Shown here in pieces: positions 1-8,959 of a DNA stretch of 40,311 bases. Both the position numbers and the translations under genes were made by a program. Position 1 is the first letter of the stretch, and each line of letters begins with the position of its first letter. Source of the stretch: Candidatus Gastranaerophilales bacterium (GTDB lineage Bacteria > Cyanobacteriota > Vampirovibrionia > Gastranaerophilales > Gastranaerophilaceae); NCBI GenBank assembly GCA_944322755.1, contig CALUPY010000023.1, positions 1 to 40,311 on the forward strand, in the 5' to 3' direction. Under the pieces are notes generated by a model that saw nothing but the letters and a program-made list of their open reading frames with translations, was not told the DNA's origin and ran no database searches.

Positions 1-58
1 GCATGTATGAAGCACGCCGCCAGCGTTCGTCCTGAGCCAGGATCAAACTCTCCATTGT
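1..58 (-). rRNA. rrs: 16S ribosomal RNA, 5' end only (partial)
   Basis: The reverse complement of the first bases holds the universal 16S 5' signature: AGAGTTTGATCCTGGCTCAG (the 27F site), followed by GACGAACGCTGGCGGCGTGC. The mature 5' end is placed about seven bases before AGAGTTTG by analogy with other 16S genes, so position 58 is approximate. The rest of the rRNA operon lies beyond the left edge. The bases after GGCGTGC read CTTCATACATGC rather than the more usual CTTAACACATGC. Confidence 0.97.
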
Positions 59-293
59 CAGAAAGTTTATGTCCATCACCGGATAAATCCGGTTGCTCGA
101 CTTTGCTTTAGTTGTGTCCGTTATTTCATTTATTGTTGAATCAACAGGTATATAATCGTTTTTAGCTATTCTATTTTCAAAGTTCAATTTCAGAGCTAAA
201 ATGACACAGCAAATAAACCTCGCTTACTCATTCCAGCAAGTCATCAAGAAAGCCTTTTTGAGACTTCAGGTACCACCCTTTTCTTGTGACGCA
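59..293 (-). promoter_or_regulatory. rRNA operon leader with boxA and processing hairpins
   Basis: This is the transcribed spacer between the rRNA promoter and the 16S 5' end. On the minus strand, 173-186 reads TGAACTTTGAAAAT, which resembles the boxA antitermination element bound by NusB/S10 in rRNA leaders. Close to the 16S start, 78-93 forms a hairpin (ACCGGAT / ATCCGGT). At 134-146 there is a perfect 13-base dyad (TGTTGA A TCAACA). These are probably part of the stems cut by RNase III and other nucleases during 16S maturation. The boxA call rests on similarity and position only. Confidence 0.7.
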
Positions 294-299
294 ATTGGT

Positions 300-328
300 A
301 TCTTACTACCAATAAATTTAATTGTCAA
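300..328 (-). promoter_or_regulatory. rRNA operon promoter
   Basis: On the minus strand a perfect -35 box TTGACA (323-328) is followed after exactly 17 bases by TAAGAT (300-305). This is the best sigma-70-type promoter in the window and points straight at the 16S gene, with an expected start near 293. That gives a leader of about 235 nt. Confidence 0.85.
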
Positions 329-606
329 GCATATTTTTTTTATAAACTTTTTCAAAAAATTTAAGCTATAAAATCAATCTTCGACTAGCTTTAACCATTC
401 CAAACAAGTGAATCAGTTTTCGCATTTTTTCTGTGGCCCGCTGACCACTCTATTAATGTAACCTAAAGAAATTTTTATTTCAAGTATATTTTTTCATGTT
501 TTTTTCCTTTTGATTAAATTATTGGCTTTTTTCTTAATATTACTGGATTTACAGCTTCACATTTCTTTATATTTTAAAAAACAGATACATTTTGTAGATG
601 AGGAAA
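329..606. other. Divergent intergenic region without a gene
   Basis: This AT-rich spacer separates the rRNA promoter from the promoter of the secreted protein gene at 673. I see no open frame with a ribosome binding site. The only notable patch is the GC-rich GTGGCCCGCTGACCAC at about 432-447. It forms only a weak four-base stem and has no T run, so I do not call it a terminator. Confidence 0.5.
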
Positions 607-636
607 TTGAATATTTTATACATTATTATTTATATA
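607..636 (+). promoter_or_regulatory. Promoter of the secreted coiled-coil protein gene
   Basis: TTGAAT at 607-612 and TATATA at 631-636 are separated by 18 bases. The expected start near 643 leaves a short leader holding AAGGAG before the ATG at 673. A small dyad GACATGTGTC (643-652) sits on the start region and could be an operator. That last point is only inference. Confidence 0.55.
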
Positions 637-672
637 TAGTTAGACATGTGTCATGATTTTAAGGAGAAAGGC

Positions 673-1095
673 ATGAAAAAAAATATAATTTACTCAACAT
701 TAATCATCTCACTATTATTAGGAGCAACGCAAACCACATTTGCTGACGGCATGCCCTATGAACCAGTGTTTGAATCAGAACCGATATCAGAATCAACACC
801 AGTCACAACAACAGCCGTTTCCAGCCAAAAAACAACACCGGCAAATATAGTAACTACAACTTCAGATACAAGTGTAGATGAGAACAAACTACAAAATGCA
901 TTGATTCAACTGGATAGTGCACAAGTTGAAATAAGAAACAATCTTATTAAATATAAAAACGAATATTCAGAAATAGATAACAAATACAGAGTTATTCAAG
1001 CAGAAAGAAAAGCTAAAAAGCAGCAAGTAAAAGATACAGAAAAAAGAATTAAAACACTGGAAAAGACAAAAGAAAAAATCAGAAAAAGCATGTAA
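673..1095 (+). CDS. Small secreted coiled-coil protein of unknown function
   Basis: The protein has 140 residues from the ATG at 673, which is preceded by AAGGAG at a good distance. An in-frame ATG at 646 lies only about three bases past the predicted transcript start and has no ribosome binding site, so it was not used. Residues 1-24 form a signal peptide: KK, a hydrophobic core IIYSTLIISLLLGA, and a likely cleavage after TTFA. A Thr/Ser-rich stretch follows (about 30-70). The C-terminal half is highly charged, with a heptad pattern typical of a coiled coil. I recognise no family. It is probably exported to the periplasm or outside. It is monocistronic, closed by the hairpin at 1104. Confidence 0.75.
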   Translation: MKKNIIYSTLIISLLLGATQTTFADGMPYEPVFESEPISESTPVTTTAVSSQKTTPANIVTTTSDTSVDENKLQNALIQLDSAQVEIRNNLIKYKNEYSEIDNKYRVIQAERKAKKQQVKDTEKRIKTLEKTKEKIRKSM

Positions 1096-1103
1096 TAAAG
1101 ATT

Positions 1104-1132
1104 AAAGCCGCCTTTTGCAAGGTGGCTTTTTT
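1104..1132. terminator. Intrinsic terminator between convergent genes
   Basis: An eleven-pair stem (AAAGCCGCCTT with AAGGTGGCTTT, one G-T pair) with a TTGC loop runs into six T residues on the plus strand. It lies between the stop at 1095 and the convergent stop at 1137. On the minus strand the stem is followed by TTTAATCTTT, so it may also stop the deacylase transcript. Confidence 0.85.
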
Positions 1133-1136
1133 ATTG

Positions 1137-1601
1137 CTAATTGCACACATCAACCCAGCCATTACTTTGTGCAAGATTCCAGAGTTCATCACATGTCAAC
1201 TCAATTGCAGAATTCGAACTGCCGCATGCCGGATATACAGTATTATATTTTTTAAGCGATATGTCCATGTATACCTTTACATTTTCATTATCAATAGCAA
1301 AAGGACAAACTCCGCCTATGGCATGCCCTGTATATTCGATGACTTCTTCAGGGCAAAGCATCTTTGCTTTCGTAGCGAAGTAGGATTTGTATTTTTTATT
1401 GTCAATTTTTACATCCCCTGCACAAACTATAAGGATACAGTGATTATCAACTTTAAAAGAAAGTGTTTTTGCAATCCTTCCCGGATCAACGCTCAGAGCT
1501 TTTGCGGCAAGCTCCACAGTTGCACTTGAAACATCAAAAATTTTTATTTTATTTTCATAGCCAAACTTTGAAAGATAAGTTCTAACTTTTTCTATACTCA
1601 T
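1137..1601 (-). CDS. YbaK/EbsC-family aminoacyl-tRNA deacylase-like protein
   Basis: This 154-residue protein has the length and layout of the YbaK/ProX/EbsC fold, a set of trans-editing enzymes that remove wrong amino acids from tRNA, for example Cys or Ala from tRNA-Pro. Visible family marks are the RIAKTLSF stretch with the conserved lysine (about residue 45), and the GHAIGGVCPFA segment (about 91-101), matching the family's GxxxGGxxPxG loop. After that loop come VKVYMD and a YPACGSSNSAIELT segment near the C terminus. The start is supported by AAGGAG seven bases upstream. The substrate cannot be told from the sequence. It is transcribed alone, convergent with the secreted protein gene. 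The family is fairly sure, the specificity unknown. Confidence 0.85.
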   Translation of the reverse strand: MSIEKVRTYLSKFGYENKIKIFDVSSATVELAAKALSVDPGRIAKTLSFKVDNHCILIVCAGDVKIDNKKYKSYFATKAKMLCPEEVIEYTGHAIGGVCPFAIDNENVKVYMDISLKKYNTVYPACGSSNSAIELTCDELWNLAQSNGWVDVCN

Positions 1602-1928
1602 AGCATTCTCCTTTTTTATAAATATAACAGATATATTACAAACTGTAACGAAAAAAATTTTTTCTGAAATTTGCAGCCGTATATATTTTTTATATATCTG
1701 AGTAAGTATGTGTTTTGATTTTCTTAATTCTTCACAGAATAATGCACATTCGTCCTAAATACAATCGGTTAAAGATTCTCGTTCTTTTTAAAACTGAATA
1801 TTCTGTAGATTTGTAACTATTTGTTAAGATTTTTTCCAAAATCCTAAAGTTCTTCATCAATAGTGCCGACATGCATGACAAGTCTAAACAATCACTATGC
1901 TAAACGTCATTTAAATCATGGAGTAAAA
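1602..1928. other. Intergenic region with promoter-like sites
   Basis: This AT-rich spacer should hold the minus-strand promoter of the YbaK-like gene; TTACAG, 16 bases, TATATT is a fair match around 1615-1645. It may also hold plus-strand signals for the genes at 1929 and 2127. TAAGAT at 1825-1830, the same -10 hexamer as the rRNA promoter, is a candidate but lacks a good -35 box. A hairpin GATTTT/AAAATC follows at about 1829-1844. Nothing here is decisive. Confidence 0.35.
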
Positions 1929-2063
1929 ATGTTCACAAATTTAAAAAACAACACATTAGCAAGATTTCTAAACATCTTACTTTTGGCAAGAAGCAGAATA
2001 ATCAGACAGATACAGAGCCTGTATGCTTTCAGGTCGTACAGATTTGAAGTAATTCGAATTTAA
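1929..2063 (+). CDS. Possible small basic amphipathic protein (44 residues)
   Basis: An ATG at 1929 is preceded by GGAG at a normal distance and opens a 44-residue frame. The product has seven arginines and a hydrophobic, leucine-rich middle (ARFLNILLLARSRII), so it could form a cationic amphipathic helix. The frame is also open upstream to an ATG at 1863, which has no ribosome binding site. It ends 63 bases before the rod-protein gene and may be co-transcribed with it. I recognise no family. It could equally be a chance frame in the leader of the next gene, and length alone cannot decide. Confidence 0.35.
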   Translation: MFTNLKNNTLARFLNILLLARSRIIRQIQSLYAFRSYRFEVIRI

Positions 2064-2126
2064 AAACAAAAAATTTATGTGCAGAAAATCAAAAGGTGAA
2101 ATTATAAAGAAAGGACAAAAAAAATT

Positions 2127-4466
2127 ATGGAAAATTTCGACTTACAAGTTTTAAGAAAAAGCTTACAGAGTTTGCTTCCAACAGAGAAAACTGAAAATAA
2201 TCGTCCCACTGTGGAAATAAACGCTGACGCATTATTTGAAACAGCTATTTTCTTAACAATTAACTCAGCAGCAAACGGTTCAAGCTTAGATCTGACAGAA
2301 TCAGGAGCAATTGACAAAGAAGACAATACAGAAAAAGCTGATGCAACAGATGAGAAAGATTTTGCTGCAGAATTCAAAGAAAATTTACTCAATCTTATCA
2401 ACAGCTTATCCGGTAAAAATAAGGTAGACAAAACGGAACAAAAAGAAGAAGAAAATAAAACAGATGTACAAGACAAAGATAAACTTGATGCAGAAAACGC
2501 ATTCGTTGATAAATTAGAAAACTTCCAGAAAGCAATTACTGCATTACTGACAGCATTAGCAGAAAAATTCGGTACTGATACAGAAAATAAAACAGAAGAT
2601 AAAACAGACACAGATAACTCAGTAAACAACAATAATAACAATGCAAATGCTAATGAAGGTGTTGATTCACAAAAGCTTCAGGAAGCATTACAGAAATTGT
2701 TAGATAAATTTATGAATGCTGACAAGACTGAAGAAACAGAAGAAGATAAAGAAACGAACGCTGACGGCTCAACATTAAAAACAGAAGACTTAGTCGGCGC
2801 CGATCTTGAAGAATTCGAAAAAATTGCATCTCAGTCTCCTGCTTTCCAGGCTTTAATTGAAGCATGCGGTGCTGATAAAGTATTCGAAATGCTTGATGAA
2901 GATGGTGACGGAAAATTAAGCGATGAAGAACTTGCAAAAGTAGCGGGTCTTGATGGCAACGCTGAAGACATTTCAATGGATGACTTCCTTATGAATCTTA
3001 TCACAAAAATGATGGGAGCAGAAGGCCTTGAAGAAATAACCGGTGAAGAAGATGAAGAAACCGGCGATGAAGAAATGGGTGCAGGCGCAGCAGGCGGTGC
3101 AACAGGCGCAGGCGGTACTAGCGGTGCAGGTGGTACGAGCGGCGCAGGCTCAGGCGGAGGAGTCTCCGGCATGGGCAGCAGCATGGGAGCAGCAAGCATG
3201 CCTCAAAGCAGCGAAATGACCGCAGAAGAACTTGATGAACAGATTGCAGAACTTGAAAACTCTTTAATCCCAGAAGCGGAACAAGCTATTGAAGAATTAA
3301 AAGCAGAAAAAGAACAAGCAGTCACTGACTTAAACTCACAACTTGAAGAAATCGCAGCTAATATTGAATCAAAAGAAGCTGAAATTTCAGAAGTTGACGG
3401 TCAAATTCAAGAAAAAGATACCCAGATTCAGGATGTTGACGGTCAAATTCAGGAAATTGACGGACAAATTGACGAAAAAGATGCACAAATTCAGGATGTT
3501 GATGGTCAAATTCAGGAAATTGACGGACAAATTGATGAAAAAGATGCACAAATTCAGGATGTTGATGGTCAAATCCAGGATGTTGACGGTCAAATTCAGG
3601 ATACAGAACAGCAAATCACAGAAAAAGATAACGCAATCGCTGAAAAAGACAATGCAATCACACAAAAAGATAATGCAATTGCACAAAAAGACAATGAAAT
3701 TTCAACAGTTACAAACCAAATCAGCAGCGTAAACAGTGAAATTTCTTCAATAAGTAGCAATATTTCTTCTCTCCAAAGCCAGTTGAGTTCAATTCCAACC
3801 TCAACAGGTGACGAAGCAGCTGACGCAGCTAATGCATCACAAAGAGCAGCATTACAAAATCAAATTTCACAGCTAGAACAGCAAAAGAGCGCTAAAGAAG
3901 GTGAAAAAGCCGACTTAGAAGGAAGAAAAGCTGACTTAGAAGGCGAAAAAGCTGAACTCGAAGGCGAAAAAGCTGAACTTGAAGGTGAAAAAGCTGAACT
4001 TGAAGGTGAAAAAGCTGAACTCGAAGGCAAAAAAGCTGAACTCGAAGGACAGAAAAATGAATTAGAACAGCAAAAAACTCAGCTTGAAGAAGAAAAAGCT
4101 CAGTTAGAAGAACAGAAAGAGCCGCTTGTTCAACAAAAAGAACAGCTTGAAGAAGAAAAAGCTCAGTTAGAAGAACAGAAAGAGCCGCTTGTTCAACAGA
4201 AAGAACAGCTTGAAGAAGAAAAAGCTCAGTTAGAAGAACAGAAAGAAGGCCTTGTCCAAGAAAAAGAAGAACTAGAAGCACAAAGAACTGATGTTGAAGC
4301 TGAACTTCAACAGACAGAAGAATCATATGATACACAAATAGAAGAAGCTGAAGCTGAACTTAATGCTCACAAAGAAGAACTTGAAGAACTGAAAGAGCAG
4401 AAAGAAGAAGTAGAAGCTGACGAAGACAAAGAAAAAGAAGAAGATGATGAAGATCATCAACATTAA
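2127..4466 (+). CDS. Large EF-hand and heptad-repeat coiled-coil rod protein
   Basis: The protein has 779 residues and begins shortly after AAAGGA. There is no signal peptide. Residues 1-245 are acidic, with a stretch of asparagines (about 167-174). A canonical calcium-binding EF-hand loop lies at 257-268 (D257, D259, D261, K263, S265, E268), followed by a degenerate second loop around 276-287. Residues 317-360 are a Gly/Ala/Ser-rich hinge. From about 365 to 770 nearly everything is heptad coiled coil, in three repeat blocks: QIQDVDG/QIQEIDG/QIDEKDA units (424-495), ELEGEKA units (591-643) and three 21-residue units (652-714). The tail is very acidic and ends in HQH. A scaffold or structural filament is the natural guess, but I know of no named family. 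A strong terminator follows. Confidence 0.85.
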   Translation: MENFDLQVLRKSLQSLLPTEKTENNRPTVEINADALFETAIFLTINSAANGSSLDLTESGAIDKEDNTEKADATDEKDFAAEFKENLLNLINSLSGKNKVDKTEQKEEENKTDVQDKDKLDAENAFVDKLENFQKAITALLTALAEKFGTDTENKTEDKTDTDNSVNNNNNNANANEGVDSQKLQEALQKLLDKFMNADKTEETEEDKETNADGSTLKTEDLVGADLEEFEKIASQSPAFQALIEACGADKVFEMLDEDGDGKLSDEELAKVAGLDGNAEDISMDDFLMNLITKMMGAEGLEEITGEEDEETGDEEMGAGAAGGATGAGGTSGAGGTSGAGSGGGVSGMGSSMGAASMPQSSEMTAEELDEQIAELENSLIPEAEQAIEELKAEKEQAVTDLNSQLEEIAANIESKEAEISEVDGQIQEKDTQIQDVDGQIQEIDGQIDEKDAQIQDVDGQIQEIDGQIDEKDAQIQDVDGQIQDVDGQIQDTEQQITEKDNAIAEKDNAITQKDNAIAQKDNEISTVTNQISSVNSEISSISSNISSLQSQLSSIPTSTGDEAADAANASQRAALQNQISQLEQQKSAKEGEKADLEGRKADLEGEKAELEGEKAELEGEKAELEGEKAELEGKKAELEGQKNELEQQKTQLEEEKAQLEEQKEPLVQQKEQLEEEKAQLEEQKEPLVQQKEQLEEEKAQLEEQKEGLVQEKEELEAQRTDVEAELQQTEESYDTQIEEAEAELNAHKEELEELKEQKEEVEADEDKEKEEDDEDHQH
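3396..3611 (+). repeat. In-frame 21-bp heptad repeats (QIQ-DVDG type)
   Basis: Tandem units of seven codons encode alternating QIQDVDG, QIQEIDG and QIDEKDA heptads. DNA copies are nearly identical, differing by a few third-position changes. They code for the first block of the rod and are a likely place for copy-number change by slippage or recombination. Confidence 0.9.
3897..4049 (+). repeat. In-frame 21-bp heptad repeats (EKAELEG type)
   Basis: About seven consecutive seven-codon units encode EKADLEG, RKADLEG, then several EKAELEG, KKAELEG and QKNELEQ. The middle copies differ only by silent changes such as GAAGGC/GAAGGT and CTC/CTT. This suggests recent local expansion under protein-level constraint. 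Confidence 0.9.
4080..4268 (+). repeat. Three tandem 63-bp in-frame repeats
   Basis: Units at 4080-4142, 4143-4205 and 4206-4268 each encode 21 residues: QLEEEKA, QLEEQKE, then PLVQQKE or GLVQEKE. Units one and two differ by a single silent base, and the third has diverged at its end. Each unit is three heptads, so gain or loss of a copy keeps the coiled-coil phase. Confidence 0.93.
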
Positions 4467-4487
4467 TCAAATGTAAGTCGGAAGACA

Positions 4488-4523
4488 AAGAAAAGCGGAT
4501 TCTTATAGGGATCCGCTTTTCTT
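4488..4523 (+). terminator. Intrinsic terminator after the rod-protein gene
   Basis: A stem of thirteen pairs (AAGAAAAGCGGAT with ATCCGCTTTTCTT) with a ten-base loop ends in a T-rich tract, 20 bases after the stop codon at 4466. Confidence 0.85.
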
Positions 4524-4571
4524 ATTTTAATAGCATTAATACTAACAACTTTGTTAAGATTTGTAAAAGCC

Positions 4572-4609
4572 AAAAATACTACACTGATTGCTTTTATAAA
4601 AATACTACA
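4572..4609 (+). promoter_or_regulatory. Direct repeat upstream of the glycosidase promoter (possible operator)
   Basis: The 12-base sequence AAAAATACTACA occurs exactly at 4572-4583 and again at 4598-4609, 26 bases apart. The second copy begins an inverted repeat, AATACTA CATATA TAGTATT (4601-4620), that runs into the -35 box at 4619. Position and repetition suggest binding by a regulator. None is identified. Confidence 0.45.
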
Positions 4610-4618
4610 TATATAGTA

Positions 4619-4647
4619 TTGAAGAGCATTAAAATATATGTTACACT
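4619..4647 (+). promoter_or_regulatory. Promoter of the phosphodiester glycosidase gene
   Basis: TTGAAG (4619-4624), a 17-base spacer and TACACT (4642-4647) form a good sigma-70-type promoter. The expected start near 4654 leaves a leader of about 26 bases containing AAAGGA. Confidence 0.65.
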
Positions 4648-4679
4648 AGTAGTAGAAAGGATAAAAAAAATATTACATC

Positions 4680-5963
4680 ATGAATACTATGCTATATGAG
4701 CATCATAAAAATATAGGTAAGATTATCAACAATTCACTATATTTTACTGTACTCTTAGCAATCTTCTCTTCTCAAAACATGATGTCTCAAAACCCTCTAT
4801 ACGCTTATGCAACAGAAATCCCTAAAATTTCGTATGCAAACAGCGCAATTCTTCCGCAAGAAACATCCGCCCCTGACGTACAGACATTTAGCCTTACGGA
4901 AGAAAAACAAAGGTGGGAGGCAATGCTCAGGCAGCGCTACAAGAATGGAAGCATAAAGACCGTTGCAGAAGGCGTAAAACACATTCGTATGTTGAAGTAT
5001 ATCAACTCCAGACCAATAAAAATAAATATTGTAGAAATAAACACAAAAGTAAATCCAAATTTAGAAATAACACCACAATTAGCATCAAAAAATTTAAAAC
5101 ACAGGGCAACTATTAGAACTATTGCACAAAAAAATAATTCTATCGCCGCAATAAACGGCACATATTTTAAGCCCCAGACAGGAGTACCATTAGGTACACT
5201 CATGATTGACCGTAAAATCTACACAGGCCCTATGCACAACAGGGTCGCCATGGGTATCGGCCCAACTGGTTACAAAATGGCCAAAGTAGAATTTAATTCC
5301 CAAATAAAAAGCAAAAATAATATTTTAAAAATTGATAATATAAATCAGCCGCGCATGCTTTCCACCTATGTACTTATGTATACAAACGACTGGGGGCTTG
5401 AGTCACCGCCACCTCCAAAATACGGGGCAAATTTAGCCATAAGCAAAGAAGGCAAAATAGTATCTTTAAATTTCGGCTCAACTGCTATACCAAAAGACGG
5501 ATACGTTATATCCGGACCAAAAGCAAAGTTAGAGCCGTTTTTTAATGCAAGAAAAATAGATATAGACATAAAAACATATCAAGACGGGGATGATGTCGCC
5601 CATATTATTAGCGGTGGACCATATCTAGTCAAAGACGGCGAGATATATGTTGATGTAACAGCCCAAAAATTAGGCTCGATTACAGGAAGAAACCCGAGAA
5701 CAGCTATTGGTTACACAGAAAATGGCGAATTTATCATGATTACGATAGACGGAAGAGAGCACGCGTCCGTAGGCATGACCCTCACTCAGCTTGCGCGGCT
5801 AATGAAAAGTTTCGGATGTGTTAATGCAATGAATCTTGACGGTGGGGGATCTACTGTCATGTATGTTCAAGGTCAGGTTGTAAATTCGCCCGCCCAAAAA
5901 GGTGGAATACCTATTTCAAATGCATTGACAGTCTACGACAAAACTTCTGTTGCAACAAGGTAA
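4680..5963 (+). CDS. Secreted phosphodiester glycosidase (NAGPA-like) domain protein
   Basis: The 427-residue protein carries the NAGPA/phosphodiester glycosidase domain from about 130 to 425. The hallmarks are an AAINGTYF segment near 155-162, GRNPRTAIGY, ITIDGREHASVGMTLTQLARLM, and the signature NLDGGGST at 385-392. Bacterial members remove or rearrange sugar phosphodiesters and are often linked to envelope polysaccharides. The N terminus has a long export signal: charged residues 1-15, a hydrophobic stretch 19-33, and a likely cleavage near YAYA. The ATG at 4680 is the first in frame. AAAGGA lies 18 bases upstream, a poor distance, so an ATG at 4689 is also possible. It is monocistronic, between its own promoter and a terminator. 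The substrate is unknown. Confidence 0.88.
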   Translation: MNTMLYEHHKNIGKIINNSLYFTVLLAIFSSQNMMSQNPLYAYATEIPKISYANSAILPQETSAPDVQTFSLTEEKQRWEAMLRQRYKNGSIKTVAEGVKHIRMLKYINSRPIKINIVEINTKVNPNLEITPQLASKNLKHRATIRTIAQKNNSIAAINGTYFKPQTGVPLGTLMIDRKIYTGPMHNRVAMGIGPTGYKMAKVEFNSQIKSKNNILKIDNINQPRMLSTYVLMYTNDWGLESPPPPKYGANLAISKEGKIVSLNFGSTAIPKDGYVISGPKAKLEPFFNARKIDIDIKTYQDGDDVAHIISGGPYLVKDGEIYVDVTAQKLGSITGRNPRTAIGYTENGEFIMITIDGREHASVGMTLTQLARLMKSFGCVNAMNLDGGGSTVMYVQGQVVNSPAQKGGIPISNALTVYDKTSVATR

Positions 5964-5981
5964 ACGCATACTCGATACCTG

Positions 5982-6010
5982 AGCGGTCCTAAAAAAGACC
6001 GCTTTTTTTT
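5982..6010 (+). terminator. Intrinsic terminator after the glycosidase gene
   Basis: AGCGGTC (5982-5988) pairs with GACCGCT (5997-6003) around an A-rich loop, followed by an unbroken run of T residues to 6010. Confidence 0.9.
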
Positions 6011-6083
6011 AACAATAGATTATCTGATAAAAATTTTAAAATTATAAAAAAAGTTTTTAGCCTTTTTGTTATAAAATAGCATT

Positions 6084-6242
6084 ATGGAATTCAGATATTT
6101 AAACAAAAATAAGCTTAAAAAGAAAAAAGCCCCTGAAATCAGTATAAAAAACATGGGGGTAAATATAGATAAAAATGAATACAGAGAAATTGTTCTCTCA
6201 AATTCCGCGCATCCGGAAGCTTCTTTCGATAAATATAGATAA
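6084..6242 (+). CDS. Small basic protein (52 residues), probably leaderless
   Basis: An ATG at 6084 opens a 52-residue frame, MEFRYLNKNKLKKKKAPEIS at the start and ending SFDKYR. The first 17 residues are strongly basic, the rest mixed charge, with no hydrophobic segment. No ribosome binding site precedes it. Instead an extended -10 element, TG-T-TATAAA (6067-6075), ends eight bases before the ATG, so the transcript should begin almost at the start codon. The gene sits alone between two strong terminators, the second just after its stop. Promoter, frame and terminator together make it more likely real than chance. I recognise no family. Confidence 0.6.
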   Translation: MEFRYLNKNKLKKKKAPEISIKNMGVNIDKNEYREIVLSNSAHPEASFDKYR

Positions 6243-6316
6243 ATATACAATAATTCGCCCGTGCTAATCTTAATTACCTTATTTTTTAATAACAGCGGGT
6301 ATAGTTTGACTAAAAT

Positions 6317-6347
6317 AAAAAGCCCTCAATTTTATTGAGGGCTTTTT
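6317..6347. terminator. Bidirectional terminator between convergent genes
   Basis: A perfect fourteen-pair stem (AAAAAGCCCTCAAT with its complement) has a TTT loop. It carries T runs on both strands and lies between the small gene ending at 6242 and dnaK ending at 6370 on the other strand. Its symmetry should stop transcription both ways. Confidence 0.93.
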
Positions 6348-6369
6348 AAAAGGATTATTTATGAACAAT

Positions 6370-8214
<1,845 letters not shown>

Positions 8215-8333
8215 TTATTTCTCCTTACGAAATTTTAATCCTTTGACTATATACTTTATACCACTATATTTTTTCATGCCGGAAAAAATAAACAAAAAAT
8301 TAATATTTCCATAAGATTTTAGAAATAATAAGA

Positions 8334-8927
8334 TTAGACAATGTTTTTTGCTTTTGCTATTTCTTTCATTTTTTGAAAACACAAATTCGTCACAACACAG
8401 TCTTTAAGTCCTCTGTGCATGCCCTTGGTATCAAAATTAAAGTATGATGCAATTGTTCCGAGTTTTTTATTGGGCAATGACGGTAAATAAATACGTGCAA
8501 GCCTCAGTGTATCAACATAATCATTAGAAAACGGCAGATTATGGTATCTGTGAAGATTTGTACTGATAAAACCTATATCAAACTTTACATTATGTCCCAT
8601 TATTATACTGCCGGAACAAAAATCAGCAAAACGTTTTATTGCAGTTTTAATATCCGGTGCATTCTCAGTCATAGACTGGTTTATTCCTGTTAAATTACTA
8701 ATATAAGGGCTTATTGCACAGGTCGGTTTTACTAAAGTACTAAACTCCTCCACAACTATGTCATTTTCTACTTTTAGTGCAGACAGTTCGATTATTTCAT
8801 TTTCTTTTGGATTTAATCCCGTTGTTTCAATATCCAGTACTACATAGCTGTCAGGAAAAATTTTCAGGCTTTTGCCTTTTTTGCTAGCGTTTTGTTCTTC
8901 TGTCATTGGTATCAGTCTGTACTGCAC
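8334..8927 (-). CDS. DnaQ-like 3'-5' exonuclease (DEDDh family)
   Basis: The 197-residue protein has the DEDDh exonuclease motifs. Exo I is VVLDIETTGLNPKENEIIELSAL (catalytic Asp and Glu, about 30-52). Exo II is the HNVKFDIGF segment. Exo III is HRGLKDC, with the His and Asp. The fold is that of the epsilon proofreading subunit of DNA polymerase III, but the protein is shorter and could be a stand-alone DnaQ-like enzyme in DNA repair or RNA turnover. The start is a GTG at 8927 with GGAGG five bases upstream. It follows the MATE gene by 32 bases on the same strand, so the two are probably co-transcribed. The next gene downstream is dnaK, with a 122-base gap that likely holds its own promoter. 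Confidence 0.9.
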   Translation of the reverse strand: MQYRLIPMTEEQNASKKGKSLKIFPDSYVVLDIETTGLNPKENEIIELSALKVENDIVVEEFSTLVKPTCAISPYISNLTGINQSMTENAPDIKTAIKRFADFCSGSIIMGHNVKFDIGFISTNLHRYHNLPFSNDYVDTLRLARIYLPSLPNKKLGTIASYFNFDTKGMHRGLKDCVVTNLCFQKMKEIAKAKNIV

Positions 8928-8959
8928 TAAAACCTCCCGGGTATTATAATATTATGATT

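Noticed and set aside
646-672. Longer N terminus of the secreted coiled-coil protein from ATG 646
   Set aside because: It lacks a ribosome binding site, lies at the predicted transcript start, and would put nine extra residues before a clean signal peptide. AAGGAG fits the ATG at 673.
3396-4268. Regular repeats as a possible CRISPR array
   Set aside because: The units are contiguous, in frame, and encode coiled-coil heptads. There are no spacers and no cas genes.
2102-4335. Several long open frames antisense to or out of frame with the rod-protein gene
   Set aside because: They are by-products of the repetitive, stop-poor heptad coding sequence. They have low-complexity translations and no start signals.
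8243-8270. Plus-strand promoter TTGACT-N16-TATATT pointing into the exonuclease gene antisense
   Set aside because: The boxes are fair, but no plus-strand gene or terminator follows, and this AT-rich spacer gives such matches by chance.
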